Counted from the first letter of the stretch, positions 7,728 to 16,697 are shown. The stretch is DNA of 64,000 bases from Hyphomonas sp. (GCA_016124495.1 WGNP01000016.1:1-64000), one strand, 5' to 3'. The notes: a model not told the origin generated them from the letters alone. Translations and numbers: made by a program.

Positions 7728-9101
7728 TCAACCCTTCTTGCCCTTGGCGGCCTTTTCGGCTGCCTTCTTTGTACGGAAGATCTTGGCCCAGCCTTCACGC
7801 GTCATCTGCGGCGCCCGCGCCACGGCCAGCGCGTCGCCCGGCACATCCTTGGTAATCACGCTGCCCGAGCCGACATAGGCCCCGTCGCCGATGCTGACCG
7901 GCGCCACCAGCGCCGAGTTCGAGCCTACAAAGGCGCCCGCGCCGATGTTCGTCTGGTGTTTCAGGAAGCCGTCATAGTTGCAGAAGATCGTGCCCGCGCC
8001 GATGTTGGCACCGGCGCCGATCGACCCGTCGCCGAGATAGGCGAGATGGTTCGCCTTCGCGCCGTCACCCATCGCAGTGTTCTTCGTCTCCACGAAATTG
8101 CCGACCTTGGCGCCCCGCCCCAGCACGGTGCCCGGCCGCAACCGCGCATAGGGGCCGATCTCGCAATCTTCGCCGACGACCGCGCCTTCAAGATGGCTGA
8201 ACGCCCGGATGCGCGCGCCGGCCGCCACGGTCACGCCGGGGGCGAACACGACATGCGGCTCGACCACCACGTCGGCGGCCAAGGCCGTGTCATGCGCAAA
8301 GAAAACGGTTTCGGGCGCAACGAGGGTGACACCCGCCTCCATCAGCGCGATGCGGCGCCTTGCCTGAAAAATGCCCTCTGCCTCAGCTAGATCAGCCTTG
8401 GAATCGCAACCGATGAGGTCATCTTCAGACGCGGTAACCAAGGCGCACCGGCCGCCTTCGGCCCGGGCAAGACCCACCAGGTCGGTGAGATAAAATTCGC
8501 CCTTTGCATTGACGTTTGTAATTTTTTGCAAAAGCCGGAACATATCCCTGGCGCATCCGGCCATCACCCCTGAGTTGCAAATTCGCACCCTGAGCTGCTC
8601 CGGCGTCGCTTCGCGTGCCTCGACAATCGCTTTCAGGTCGCCGGCCGCGTTGGTGATCAGCCGGCCGTAGAGGCCAGGGTCTGCCGCCTCGAAGCCCAGC
8701 ACGCCAAGGGCCGCCCCGCCGGCCACCTTGCCGAACAGCTCCTCGATCACTGGTGCCGGCACCAGCGGGCTGTCGCCGTACAGGACAGCCAGCTCGCCTT
8801 CGAAGCCCGCCAGCGCTTCTTCGGCGCAGCGCACGGCATGCCCCGTTCCCTGCGGCGGGTCCTGGAAGGCGATTCCGACATCCGGATGATGCGCCTTGAG
8901 GTGTGCGATCAGCACGTCCTGCGAGGGGTGAACCACCGCCACGATCCGCGCGCAGCCCACCTCCCGCGCCAGCGCAATCGACCAGTCCATCATCGGCCGG
9001 CCGCCCACTTCGTGCATCACTTTCGGCAGGGCGGACTTCATCCGCGTGCCCTTTCCGGCCGCGAGGATGACAGCGGCGCGCTGTTTCGGCGCTTGGGTCA
9101 A
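7728..9101 (-). CDS. glmU: Bifunctional GlcNAc-1-P uridyltransferase / GlcN-1-P acetyltransferase
   Basis: Makes UDP-GlcNAc for peptidoglycan and lipid A in two cytosolic steps. The N-terminal pyrophosphorylase domain shows LAAGKGTRMKSALPKVMHEV and GTGHAVRCAEEAL; the C-terminal left-handed beta helix has hexapeptide repeats and the acetyltransferase region ETKNTAMGDGAKANHLAYLGD. I favour a TTG start at 9101, which has GGGAG about 8 bases upstream and places 10-12 residues before LAAGKGTRM as in other GlmU proteins; an ATG at 9134 without a good site would add 11 residues. First gene of glmU-rpiA-gor and divergent from gph. It supplies substrate for the lipid A genes at 10747-14716. Confidence 0.95.
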   Translation of the reverse strand: MTQAPKQRAAVILAAGKGTRMKSALPKVMHEVGGRPMMDWSIALAREVGCARIVAVVHPSQDVLIAHLKAHHPDVGIAFQDPPQGTGHAVRCAEEALAGFEGELAVLYGDSPLVPAPVIEELFGKVAGGAALGVLGFEAADPGLYGRLITNAAGDLKAIVEAREATPEQLRVRICNSGVMAGCARDMFRLLQKITNVNAKGEFYLTDLVGLARAEGGRCALVTASEDDLIGCDSKADLAEAEGIFQARRRIALMEAGVTLVAPETVFFAHDTALAADVVVEPHVVFAPGVTVAAGARIRAFSHLEGAVVGEDCEIGPYARLRPGTVLGRGAKVGNFVETKNTAMGDGAKANHLAYLGDGSIGAGANIGAGTIFCNYDGFLKHQTNIGAGAFVGSNSALVAPVSIGDGAYVGSGSVITKDVPGDALAVARAPQMTREGWAKIFRTKKAAEKAAKGKKG

Positions 9102-9176
9102 AGGCAGGCTCCCTCTCGCTTTAGTTCGCCCCATCGCCTAGACGAAACCCAGCAGCTTGGCGAGGGCGAACGCGGC

Positions 9177-9896
9177 ATGGACACGGGCGAAACACCGGAC
9201 TTTAACGGCTGGACGATCCTGTTCGATCTGGACGGCACGCTGGTCGACACCGCCCCGGACCTGCTCGGCGCGCTGAACCATGTGCTGACCGGCATGGGCC
9301 TCGCCCCCGTGCCGCTGGCGCAGGTCGCCGAGATGATCGGGCACGGCGCCCGCGCGATGATCGAAACCGGCACCCGGACTCAGGGCGCCGCCCTGTCTGC
9401 AACAGAAATGGACGCCGCGTTCGAGTGGTTCATCGCCTATTATGTCGACCATATCGCGGTCGGCTCGCGGCCGTTTGACGGCGCCATGGACGCTCTGGAC
9501 GCGCTACGCGAGGCCGGCGCCACGCTCGCTGTTTGCACCAACAAGCGCCAGGATTTGAGCGTGCGGCTGCTCGAGGCGCTTGGCCTGACCGACCAGTTCG
9601 ACGTGGTCTTCGGGGCCGACCGGGCGACGAACCGCAAGCCCCACGCCGATCATGTGTTTGAAACGATTGCCGCCGCGAGCGGCGATGCGGCCCGCGCCCT
9701 GTTCGTTGGCGACAGCCGGACTGACGAACGGGCAGCCCGGAATGCCGGACTGCCGTTCGTATTCGTAACCTTCGGTTATGAGGCGGAAACACCTGAAGCA
9801 ATTGCCGCTGATGTTACCATCAGCCACTATGCCCAGCTTATTCCAGCTTTGTCAGGCCTCAAGGATCAGGCCGTGACTTCGCCCCGTGGCCGGTAG
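9177..9896 (+). CDS. gph: Phosphoglycolate phosphatase (HAD family)
   Basis: A 239-residue HAD hydrolase with all four motifs: ILFDLDGTLVDT (nucleophile Asp), VCTNK (motif II Thr), RKPHAD (motif III Lys) and LFVGDSRTDERAA (motif IV Asp pair). The helical cap lies between motifs I and II (C1 type). Sequence and length fit Gph, which removes phosphate from 2-phosphoglycolate produced by Rubisco oxygenation or DNA repair; other HAD substrates remain possible. ATG at 9177 has a GAGGG site. Divergent from glmU; its 3' end overlaps the next gene tail-to-tail by 31 bp. Confidence 0.88.
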   Translation: MDTGETPDFNGWTILFDLDGTLVDTAPDLLGALNHVLTGMGLAPVPLAQVAEMIGHGARAMIETGTRTQGAALSATEMDAAFEWFIAYYVDHIAVGSRPFDGAMDALDALREAGATLAVCTNKRQDLSVRLLEALGLTDQFDVVFGADRATNRKPHADHVFETIAAASGDAARALFVGDSRTDERAARNAGLPFVFVTFGYEAETPEAIAADVTISHYAQLIPALSGLKDQAVTSPRGR

Positions 9897-10108
9897 GTCG
9901 GGCGGGAAGTCCCGCCTTCACCAAGGGCACGCCGGCGCGGCATGCCATTGACCATGTTGGACCGCACGTCCGTGCGCGCGCTGCGCATTGCGGGAACAAA
10001 ACCTGCGTCTATGAGGTCTACGTCGACTTCGTAGCCACGTTCTGCCCAGTACGCGTTAATCTTTTCGCGAAGGCGCCGAGCGCCATCTTCGTCACACCAG
10101 TCTTTCAC
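9866..10108 (-). CDS. Small conserved hypothetical protein
   Basis: About 80 residues, highly charged: a helix with DGARRLREKINAYWAERGYE, a strand VDVDLID, then the segment VPAMRSARTDVRSNMVNGMP and a basic tail. I recall similar short proteins from Caulobacterales but know no function. The start is taken as GTG at 10108 because GGAGAG lies 7 bases upstream; a longer frame to 10222 has no site. The 3' end overlaps gph by 31 bp in convergent orientation. Confidence 0.7.
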   Translation of the reverse strand: MKDWCDEDGARRLREKINAYWAERGYEVDVDLIDAGFVPAMRSARTDVRSNMVNGMPRRRALGEGGTSRPTYRPRGEVTA

Positions 10109-10602
10109 TCTGCTCTCTCCAGGCTTGTTATCACTCTGGCGACTTACGCCGCCGTGCCTGTCCTTCTTAAGTTCATACTGCGAACCTTGATTGGCCCGTC
10201 TCGTATGTCGCATAGATGACAACGTTTACAGGTTTTCTCAAGGGCAAAATCGGGTGACGGTTCGGTAAGTTTTTAGCATGAACACTTATTCAGGATGAAT
10301 GGCTGTTCATTTTCACCATCCGTATAGGTAATTTCCGTAGAAACTCTCCAGAAGTCAGGACCCAACGCGGTTCGTGCTCTTGCGGCGCTCTGCCTCAAGT
10401 TTGCAATACCGGGCCCCTCATTTCCGGGACAGCAGCATCCCTGGATGCAAGAATGCATGGCTGACCGGCAGAGCTATTACCCGTCTGCACGTCTTGCGGG
10501 CTTCCCGCCAACGCAAACAGCGGCCGAATCCCTCGCGCATTTGCCCCTTACATACCGTCTTGACCTCCCCCGCCGGGCCGACTACGCCACCCCCTTCCCG
10601 GC
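10109..10602. other. Intergenic stretch without a recognised gene
   Basis: Roughly 490 bases between the small hypothetical gene and tRNA-Val. The only notable open frame is a 61-codon minus-strand one (10273-10458) with no good ribosome site and no recognisable domain. An AT-richer part near 10240-10340 could hold promoters for the leftward gene. Nothing else is supported. Confidence 0.4.
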
Positions 10603-10677
10603 GGGCGATTAGCTCAGTGGTAGAGCACTGCCTTCACACGGCAGGGGTCGCAGGTTCGAACCCTGCATCGCCCACCA
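10603..10677 (+). tRNA. tRNA-Val (anticodon CAC)
   Basis: A complete cloverleaf. Acceptor GGGCGAT (10603-10609) pairs with ATCGCCC (10667-10673). The D-arm contains TAGCTCAGTGGTAGAGC. The anticodon stem CTGCC/GGCAG encloses loop TTCACAC with anticodon CAC (10635-10637). The T-arm contains GGTTCGAACC. The CCA end (10675-10677) is encoded. It reads GUG valine codons, frequent in GC-rich genomes. The lipid A operon starts about 70 bp downstream. Confidence 0.97.
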
Positions 10678-10746
10678 TCCCTCATCCTTCGGCTGGCGCT
10701 GCCGCCTCCTATGGCGCCTGCTCCGAAGCGCAGTATAAGCCGCCCG

Positions 10747-11490
10747 ATGAAATCCTTGCTCCGCTCGCCCTTCGTTGCCGCCGTACTTGGCTTCGTGATC
10801 TGGTCTTGGATGGCGCTGGTGGCCTATACCATCCGCTGGAAGATCGAAGGCGCCAACAGCGCACGCCAGTCACTCGCCGGCCGAAGCACAGGCATAGTCC
10901 TCGCCTGCTGGCATGAGACGATCCTGATGATGCCGTCCGGCTGGTACCGGTCGATCCGGGGCTGGCCGGAACGCGGCGGGCACCGGCTCGCCATGATGGT
11001 CTCTCTGTCGCCGGACGGTATAGCCGTCGCCAACGCGGTCTTGCGGCTGGATATAGATGTGGTCCGCGGCTCTGCCTCCAACAAGAAGAAAGCCGCCAAG
11101 GACAAGGGCGGGGTGCGCGCCATCGCCGAGGCCAGCCGGCGCCTCAAGGAAGGCGGCGTGATCTGCATGACGCCCGACGGGCCGCGCGGCCCCCGCCGCA
11201 TCGCCACCGCCGGCGCCGTGACGCTTGCCCAGCGCGCCGGCGCAGCGGTCGTTCCGTACGCCGTCTCGTCGAAACCAGCGCCCCGGCTCGATTCCTGGGA
11301 CCGGTTCATCATTCCGCTGCCATTTACGCGCGGCGCCATCGTGTTCGGCCCGCCGATCGACTGCCCGCGCGAGGCGCGCCTTGAAGACCTTCAGCAGGCG
11401 TTGCAAACCGGCATGGATGCGGCTACCCGCCGGGCCGAAGAACTGGCCGGATATCCTGCCGCGCCAGACCTCGCCGGAGGCGCCCTCTGA
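10747..11490 (+). CDS. DUF374 / lysophospholipid acyltransferase-like protein
   Basis: A 247-residue protein with an N-terminal membrane anchor (about residues 8-28) and a DUF374/PlsC-like core: GIVLACWHETIL, MVSLSPDGIAVANAVLRL, and the strong motif MTPDGPRGPRRIA, which takes the acyl-acceptor place in this family. It heads an operon with waaA, lpxK and an lpxL-like gene, the usual setting for DUF374 proteins, so it probably acts on lipid A or its precursor at the inner membrane. Its stop is directly followed by the waaA ATG. The start is uncertain (ATG 10747 or 10711; neither has a strong ribosome site); 10747 gives the best membrane anchor. Confidence 0.85.
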   Translation: MKSLLRSPFVAAVLGFVIWSWMALVAYTIRWKIEGANSARQSLAGRSTGIVLACWHETILMMPSGWYRSIRGWPERGGHRLAMMVSLSPDGIAVANAVLRLDIDVVRGSASNKKKAAKDKGGVRAIAEASRRLKEGGVICMTPDGPRGPRRIATAGAVTLAQRAGAAVVPYAVSSKPAPRLDSWDRFIIPLPFTRGAIVFGPPIDCPREARLEDLQQALQTGMDAATRRAEELAGYPAAPDLAGGAL

Positions 11491-12765
11491 ATGACGCCTG
11501 CGTTGTTCGCCTACAGACTGGCCACGCGCCTTGCCACGCCGCTGCTCGGCTTTGCGCTGAACGCACGCGCCAGCAAAGGCAAGGAAGATATCCTCCGCCT
11601 GAATGAACGCTTTGCCCAGCGCCTGCCGCCGCGCCGACCCGGCCCGCTGGTCTGGCTGCACGGCGCCAGCGTTGGCGAAAGCCGTGTGCTGCTGGAACTA
11701 GGCCGCAGGCTGATCATCGCGCGACCCGGCGTGATGCTGCTGTTCACCAGCCAGACACTGACCTCCGCGCGCCTGATGGGAAAGGAAATTTCGGAAAGCG
11801 CCGTGCACGTCATGGCACCGGTCGACACACCGATGGCTGCGCGCCGATTCATCCAGCACTGGCGGCCGGACCTCTGCATCTTCGCCGAAGGCGAGATCTG
11901 GCCCAACCTGATCCTCGAAGCGGAAAAGGCCGGCGCCCGCCGCGCGCTGGTGAATGCGCGCATGACTGATCGCTCCGCCGCAGGTTGGGCCCGCGTCAAG
12001 GGTCTCTTCCGTACTCTGATCGGCCGGTTCGACGTGATCCTCGCCGCCGATCCGGAAACCGGTGCGCGGCTGGAGCGGCTTCTGGGCCGCGCCGTGCGCG
12101 TGACTGGAAATCTGAAATCAGCGCAACCGCCGCCGGACGCCAATCCGGTTGACCTTGCGCGCATATCGGCGACGTTCGTCAACGGGCGGCGCTGCTTCGT
12201 CGCTGCGTCGACCCATCCGGATGAGGAGGAACTCTTCCTGGATGCGACTGACCGGTTCACCGATTCCGCCCTCATTATCGTGCCCCGACATCCGGAGCGC
12301 GGCGACGAGATAGCCGATCTCCTGAAGTCCCGCCGCCTGCCCTTCGCGCGCCGCTCGAAGGGCGACGTGCCCTCGCCGCGCGACCGCGTGCTGCTGGCCG
12401 ACACTATGGGCGAAATGGGCCTGTGGCTGCGCCTCGCTAATGTCGTCTACCTCGGCGGCGGCCATGCGGCGGATGTCGGTGGGCACAATCCGCTGGAGCC
12501 CGTTCGCCTGCGCAAACCCGTGCTGACCGGGCCATCGGTGTTCAACTTTGCCAGCATGATGGGGGACCTTGAAGCCCGCGGCCTCGTCCGCACCGTGATC
12601 GATTCCGGAGATCTCGCAGCAGGCCTCGCCGATCCGCCCACCGTTTCGGAAGCTGCCGTCGCGGCGCTGGAAGCGGATGCCGATGCGCCGATGAACGCGA
12701 CGCTGGACGCGCTGCTGCCGCTGATCCCGAAACCGCTGCTCGACACATCCGGGCCGGGCCGGTGA
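11491..12765 (+). CDS. waaA: 3-deoxy-D-manno-octulosonic acid (Kdo) transferase
   Basis: Transfers Kdo from CMP-Kdo to lipid IVA on the cytosolic face of the inner membrane. The 424-residue GT30 protein has an N-terminal membrane-associated helix, then the diagnostic GPLVWLHGASVGESRVLLEL, then FAEGEIWPNLI, PRHPERGDEI, and the C-terminal GGGHAADVGGHNPLEPVRL. Length is typical. The start abuts the preceding stop (TGAATG) and its own stop overlaps the lpxK GTG start, so the operon is translationally coupled. Whether it adds one or two Kdo residues cannot be read from sequence. Confidence 0.95.
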   Translation: MTPALFAYRLATRLATPLLGFALNARASKGKEDILRLNERFAQRLPPRRPGPLVWLHGASVGESRVLLELGRRLIIARPGVMLLFTSQTLTSARLMGKEISESAVHVMAPVDTPMAARRFIQHWRPDLCIFAEGEIWPNLILEAEKAGARRALVNARMTDRSAAGWARVKGLFRTLIGRFDVILAADPETGARLERLLGRAVRVTGNLKSAQPPPDANPVDLARISATFVNGRRCFVAASTHPDEEELFLDATDRFTDSALIIVPRHPERGDEIADLLKSRRLPFARRSKGDVPSPRDRVLLADTMGEMGLWLRLANVVYLGGGHAADVGGHNPLEPVRLRKPVLTGPSVFNFASMMGDLEARGLVRTVIDSGDLAAGLADPPTVSEAAVAALEADADAPMNATLDALLPLIPKPLLDTSGPGR

Positions 12766-13757
12766 AGGCGCCGTATTTCTGGTCGGCGGGTCTCGATCCC
12801 TCGGCGCGCGAGTCTGCCCCTGTGCTGCGCGCCCTGCTGACACCGTTGAGCTGGCTATACCTCTGGGGCTTCAAACGCAAACTCGCCCGCGCCGTGCCGG
12901 AGCGCGTGTCCGTGCCGGTCATATGCATCGGCAACGTGACGACAGGCGGGACAGGCAAGACCCCTGTGGCTGAAGCGATCCGTGCACAGATCAATGCGCA
13001 TGGTATTCGCGCCGCAACGCTCTCGCGCGGGCATGGTGGGCGCGAACCGGGCCCGCTGAAGGTCGACCCCGCCCGCCATACTTTCCGTGATGTGGGCGAC
13101 GAAGCCTTGCTGCTTGCGGCTACTGGCGAGGCCTGGATCAGCCGCGACCGTGCACGAGGCGCGTGCGCGATGCAGGCGGCGGGGGTAGGCGCGGTACTCC
13201 TCGATGATGGCCACCAGAATCCGTCGTTGGCGAAGGATTTCACTTTCGTTGTTATCGATGCGGGCGCGCCATTCGGCAATGGCCATGTCCTGCCCAAAGG
13301 CCCCTTGCGCGAGCCCGTGTCGTCCGGCCTCGCGCGGGCACACGCCGTGATCCTGATGGGCGAAGGCCCTGTGCCGGCAGCCGCTTTGCAGAGCGGCAAG
13401 CCGGTTCTGCGCGCCCGGCTCGAGGCGACCGGGCCTGCGCCTTCCGGCCCGCTGGTGGCCTTTGCGGGCATCGGGCGCCCGGAGAAATTTCTGGACAGCC
13501 TGAAAGCTTCGGGCGGCGATATCCGGGACGCTGTACCGTATGCGGATCATCACCCCTACACGGCGGCAGACCTGAATTTCCTCCGCAGCCTCGCGCGGCG
13601 CGACGCGGCGCGTCTTATTACAACTTCGAAAGATCATGTCCGCCTGCCCCCCGACACCCAGCCGGAAGTCCTAGTGTTCCCGGTCCGGGCTGTCTTCGAG
13701 TCTGCGCAGGCACTTGACGCGCTGCTCGCGCCACTCTTCAAACGGGTTGTGCCATGA
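12762..13757 (+). CDS. lpxK: Tetraacyldisaccharide 4'-kinase
   Basis: Phosphorylates the 4' position of the lipid A disaccharide with ATP. The 331-residue protein carries an N-terminal membrane-contact helix (about 20-36), the Walker A loop GNVTTGGTGKTPV (57-69), and the LpxK-specific VLLDDGHQNPSL. The GTG start at 12762 overlaps the waaA stop by 4 bp (GTGA), and the stop overlaps the next ATG in the same way. Together with waaA and the acyltransferase genes it forms the late lipid A pathway; lpxA/B/C/D are not in the window. Confidence 0.95.
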   Translation: MKAPYFWSAGLDPSARESAPVLRALLTPLSWLYLWGFKRKLARAVPERVSVPVICIGNVTTGGTGKTPVAEAIRAQINAHGIRAATLSRGHGGREPGPLKVDPARHTFRDVGDEALLLAATGEAWISRDRARGACAMQAAGVGAVLLDDGHQNPSLAKDFTFVVIDAGAPFGNGHVLPKGPLREPVSSGLARAHAVILMGEGPVPAAALQSGKPVLRARLEATGPAPSGPLVAFAGIGRPEKFLDSLKASGGDIRDAVPYADHHPYTAADLNFLRSLARRDAARLITTSKDHVRLPPDTQPEVLVFPVRAVFESAQALDALLAPLFKRVVP

Positions 13758-14716
13758 GCGAGCCGACACCTTCCGACTATGTCCGCCCGAAGGACATCGA
13801 TAACCGCGCCACGTTCTGGCAGCAGGTTCAATGGCGGCTGGAGACGGTAGCCTGGGACCTGGTCTACTGGGGCCCGATGAAGGCGCTGGGACCGGACAGG
13901 GCCTCGGACTTTGGCGGCTGGCTGTTGAAAAAGATCGGCCCGGCGCTGTCGCAGCACCAGACGATGCGGCGTAACCTGCGCCTCGCCTTTCCCGCTTGGG
14001 ACGCCGAGCGGATCGAAGAGACGGCCCTCGCTGCCTGGGAAAGCGCAGGCCGGACGGCCGGCGAGATGCCGCATCTTCCGGCGATTGATCCGTATACAAG
14101 CGGACGGGTCGAGGTCGTTGGGGTTGATGTGCTGGATGCAATCCGCGAGAGCGGCAAGGGAGCGGTCTTCATTTCGGGCCATTTCGCCAACTGGGAAATC
14201 ATGCCGGCGGCGATCACCAAGCGCATTCCGAGCGCCGTAATGACTTACCGGGCGCTGAACAATCCGCATATCGACAAGCGGATCGCTGACCTGCGCGCGG
14301 CTTATGGCACGCAGGTCAATGCACCGAAGGGCATCGGCACACGCGAGCTGATGCGGGCCTTGTCGCGCGGCGCGCCAGTGGCGCTGATGAATGATCAGAA
14401 ATTCAACGAGGGCATCCCGGTTGCCTTCTTTGGCCATGCGGCGATGACGGCGCCCGGGCCGACGCGGATGGCGCTGAAATACAAGGTGCCGATCGTGCCG
14501 GTCTCGACCGTGCGGACGGGACCGGCGCGGTTCCGGGTCGAATTCCATACGCCTTTCCTGCCGGAGGATACCGGTCATCCTGAGGCTGACATCCGGCGCG
14601 CCGTCGAGCAGATCACCGCCTTTCTGGAGGCGCAGGTGCGCGCCCATCCCGGCCAGTGGTTCTGGCAGCACCGGCGCTGGCCTAAAGAGGCCTGGCGGGA
14701 CGCCGGGGTCCGCTGA
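13754..14716 (+). CDS. LpxL/HtrB-type lipid A acyltransferase
   Basis: A 320-residue lysophospholipid acyltransferase of the LpxL/LpxM superfamily. It has the catalytic H-x4-E motif in ISGHFANWEIMPA (around residue 140), then MNDQKFNEGIPVAFFG and a C-terminal PGQWFWQHRRWP that is characteristic of lauroyl acyltransferases. It should add a secondary acyl chain to Kdo-lipid A, but which position and chain length cannot be decided. It overlaps lpxK by 4 bp and closes the operon; a GC-rich stem-loop follows. Confidence 0.9.
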   Translation: MSEPTPSDYVRPKDIDNRATFWQQVQWRLETVAWDLVYWGPMKALGPDRASDFGGWLLKKIGPALSQHQTMRRNLRLAFPAWDAERIEETALAAWESAGRTAGEMPHLPAIDPYTSGRVEVVGVDVLDAIRESGKGAVFISGHFANWEIMPAAITKRIPSAVMTYRALNNPHIDKRIADLRAAYGTQVNAPKGIGTRELMRALSRGAPVALMNDQKFNEGIPVAFFGHAAMTAPGPTRMALKYKVPIVPVSTVRTGPARFRVEFHTPFLPEDTGHPEADIRRAVEQITAFLEAQVRAHPGQWFWQHRRWPKEAWRDAGVR

Positions 14717-14724
14717 CAAGAAGA

Positions 14725-14747
14725 GGGGCAGCTGCCTAAGCTGCCCC
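14725..14747 (+). terminator. GC-rich stem-loop after the lipid A operon
   Basis: GGGGCAGC (14725-14732) pairs perfectly with GCTGCCCC (14740-14747) around a 7-base loop, 8 bp after the lpxL-like stop. It is followed by a run of C rather than T, making ten Cs in a row at 14744-14753, so it is not a classic intrinsic terminator. Confidence 0.5.
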
Positions 14748-14783
14748 CCCCCCTGAAGTGTTCGCGAGAGAGCGAAGAGGAGT

Positions 14784-14954
14784 TCAGCGCACGTCGCGGC
14801 GACGGGCGCGTTCGCGGCGGCGGACCAGCAGCGAGGGTCTGGCGCTGCTGGAATCGTTGGCGGCGGCCGGGATGGTTGCGGCAGCGAAGATGCGGTCCAG
14901 CATCGGCGACGAGGCGGGCTGGGTGATGGAGCGAACGAGGGGCTGCGTGGTCAT
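14784..14954 (-). CDS. Small basic hypothetical protein (56 aa)
   Basis: A short frame starting at ATG 14954, about 7 bases after a GGAAAGG-like site. The middle (SSPMLDRIFAAATIPAAAND) looks like real coding sequence, and the C-terminus is very basic (LLVRRRERARRRDVR), suggesting nucleic-acid or membrane contact. I do not recognise a family. It sits convergent to the lipid A operon. The same frame stays open further upstream to 15293 but without supporting signals. Confidence 0.45.
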   Translation of the reverse strand: MTTQPLVRSITQPASSPMLDRIFAAATIPAAANDSSSARPSLLVRRRERARRRDVR

Positions 14955-15062
14955 GGCGGGGGCCTTTCCGGTTTGCGGCGACCGGAACGTACCGGTCTTT
15001 GCTGGTAAGATGCCGCGGGAAGGCCGGATGGATGCAGGAGGCACGCTTTTTGCGACGGCCCC

Positions 15063-15091
15063 CACCTCCCGTCGCTTTGCGATGGGAGGTG
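15063..15091. other. Strong 13-bp hairpin in a gene-poor gap (14955-15381)
   Basis: CACCTCCCGTCGC (15063-15075) pairs with GCGATGGGAGGTG (15079-15091) across a TTT loop, with one G-T wobble. It lies in a 427-bp gap with no recognised gene, upstream of the small 56-aa frame. There is only a short T run on the plus side. It could be part of a transcript leader or a small RNA; nothing else in the gap is assignable. Confidence 0.4.
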
Positions 15092-15381
15092 AAAGTTTTG
15101 ACGCTCGGAAAAAATCTGGAACCATGCCCGGAGTATAACTCTGTGGGCGCAGGTGTAACGGACGGATTGGGGGCTTGTCTTTTAACGGCTTGATCGGGAC
15201 GGGATTTATCTTCTGGCGGGCGTGGTTTTTGTAGGCACAAGTGCCTGCCCTGCCGTCGACTAACTGGCTTAGAGCCGCTTCACCCTGATGCACCCCCGTG
15301 CTTCAGAGATGTCGAAATCTTCTCACTCATTCTCATTTTCTATCGCGCAGTGGCGCAGTTTCATCGCGCCTGCGCGGAGTA

Positions 15382-16275
15382 TCAGGCGCCCTTGCCGAGG
15401 CGGGTTTCGATTTCGTCAAGCAGGTCGCGGACGCGCTTGGCATTGGCGCCGAGATCGGAGAGGCCGACACGGCTCGTCGAGCGGATGTCGATCCGGGAGC
15501 CTTCGCCTTCGCTCCGGACGCGGATCATGATGTCGTCCTTGAAGCCGAACCAGAAACTTTCCTCGGTAGCGTCGATGAGGCCGCTTTCCGGCTCGGCCAA
15601 CACCACGGTCCAGCCACGCGACTCGACGGAGGCGAGCGCGGCGGTATAGGCTGCGGCCGGCGCGGCGGTGGTAACGAGAGGCGCGATCATCGGATAAGGT
15701 GTTTCCTTGGGCGACTTGTGCGTCGCGGTGTCGAACTCGGCCTCTTCCTGGACTTCCGAAACAAGGCGGCCGCCCATGCCGGGCCAGCGGCCATCGGCGG
15801 CGGGGTCGATCACGGGGGCTTCCTCGACCGGGTTAAGCGCGCCGGTCGCTTCACGTTCTGTGAGCAGGGCGTCGCTCGGCAGGATGGGGCTGGACCAGTC
15901 GGTCTGGATGTCGTGCAGCGGGGGCAGGCGGGCAGCGCCCGCGCCAAAGGCGGCGACCCGGCCGAAGGCAAGGCCGGAGATCAGGAGCGCGGCGAAGGCG
16001 AGCATGAAGGCCTGTTTGCGCGGCGACTTGATGAGCGAGAGGATGACCGCAAGGACAGAAAGGCCAGCGGCCACCATCAGAAGCAGCGGGCCCCAGGTGA
16101 TGGTCATGACGCCGAGGCCGAACTGCCACTCCCAGAGGCCAAGCTTGGTGCCGACGGCAGCGGCCGCGAACCAGAAGACGGCGAAGACCGAGAGTGCAAG
16201 CGCAAAGCCGGCGAACTTGCCACGCCACCCTGCCGATTGTGCAGGCGCTGTGCTGGTCTCTGTTTCTGCGGTCAT
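15382..16275 (-). CDS. DUF1499 domain membrane protein
   Basis: A 297-residue protein. The N-terminal third has three hydrophobic segments (FALALSVFAVFWFAAAAVG, an ITWGPLLLMVAAGLSVLAV stretch, then FMLAFAALLISGLAFG). The C-terminal half is a DUF1499 domain, containing RGWTVVLAEPESGLIDATEE, FWFGFKDDIMIRVR and GSRIDIRSTSRVGLSDLGANA. The ATG at 16275 has a GGGAGG site. DUF1499 has no assigned reaction. Downstream of the acyl-CoA ligase/DUF3088 pair on the same strand, 62 bp after DUF3088, so possibly part of that transcript. Confidence 0.88.
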   Translation of the reverse strand: MTAETETSTAPAQSAGWRGKFAGFALALSVFAVFWFAAAAVGTKLGLWEWQFGLGVMTITWGPLLLMVAAGLSVLAVILSLIKSPRKQAFMLAFAALLISGLAFGRVAAFGAGAARLPPLHDIQTDWSSPILPSDALLTEREATGALNPVEEAPVIDPAADGRWPGMGGRLVSEVQEEAEFDTATHKSPKETPYPMIAPLVTTAAPAAAYTAALASVESRGWTVVLAEPESGLIDATEESFWFGFKDDIMIRVRSEGEGSRIDIRSTSRVGLSDLGANAKRVRDLLDEIETRLGKGA

Positions 16276-16337
16276 TCTGATGCCTCCCGGTTGCGGGGGC
16301 AAACTAGCCCTTTCTGCGCAACCGGCAATGGGCTGTC

Positions 16338-16697
16338 TCAGGGGTGCGGCAGGGGAAAGCCGTGGCGGCGATGCAGCACATCGAGGATACCCATCGGGTC
16401 GTTGACGAACCCCCTGCCCTCATGGGTTGCAGCAGCCAGACCGGCAGGGGCGCCCTCGGCGAGCACCAGCACCGGGAGGGACTGGTGGGCCTCGCCGATC
16501 AGGGCGATCACATCCGCGCGAGGCCGGGGAAAGGCAATGCGGCGGCCATCCAGACCTGCCCCGAGGCGCGGGAACGAAGCCAGCACGCCTTCAATCAGGG
16601 CGCAGTGCCAGCAGTAGAAATTCTGTCCCGGCAGCGCGGGATCGGTGAAGCCCGGTTTCAGCAGGAACAGGATATCTCTGTGCAAGGACGGTCTCAC
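16338..16697 (-). CDS. DUF3088 family protein
   Basis: A 119-residue protein matching DUF3088: ILFLLKPGFTDPALPGQNFY, then WHCALIEGVLASFP (with the Cys of FYCWHC), then RIAFPRPRADVIALIGEAHQ, SLPVLVLAEG, and the terminal RHGFPLPHP. The fold is thioredoxin-like in predictions I recall, but no function is known. The GTG start at 16697 overlaps the TGA of the upstream acyl-CoA ligase (GTGA), indicating translational coupling; this overlap decides the start over a longer frame that runs into the ligase. Confidence 0.85.
   Translation of the reverse strand: MRPSLHRDILFLLKPGFTDPALPGQNFYCWHCALIEGVLASFPRLGAGLDGRRIAFPRPRADVIALIGEAHQSLPVLVLAEGAPAGLAAATHEGRGFVNDPMGILDVLHRRHGFPLPHP

Noticed and set aside
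10273..10458. A 61-codon minus-strand frame before tRNA-Val
   Set aside because: Some protein-like residues near its end, but no ribosome site and no homologue recognised; left in the gap description.
15298..16617. Long plus-strand frame opposite DUF1499 and DUF3088
   Set aside because: Crosses two convincing minus-strand genes with no domain content of its own.
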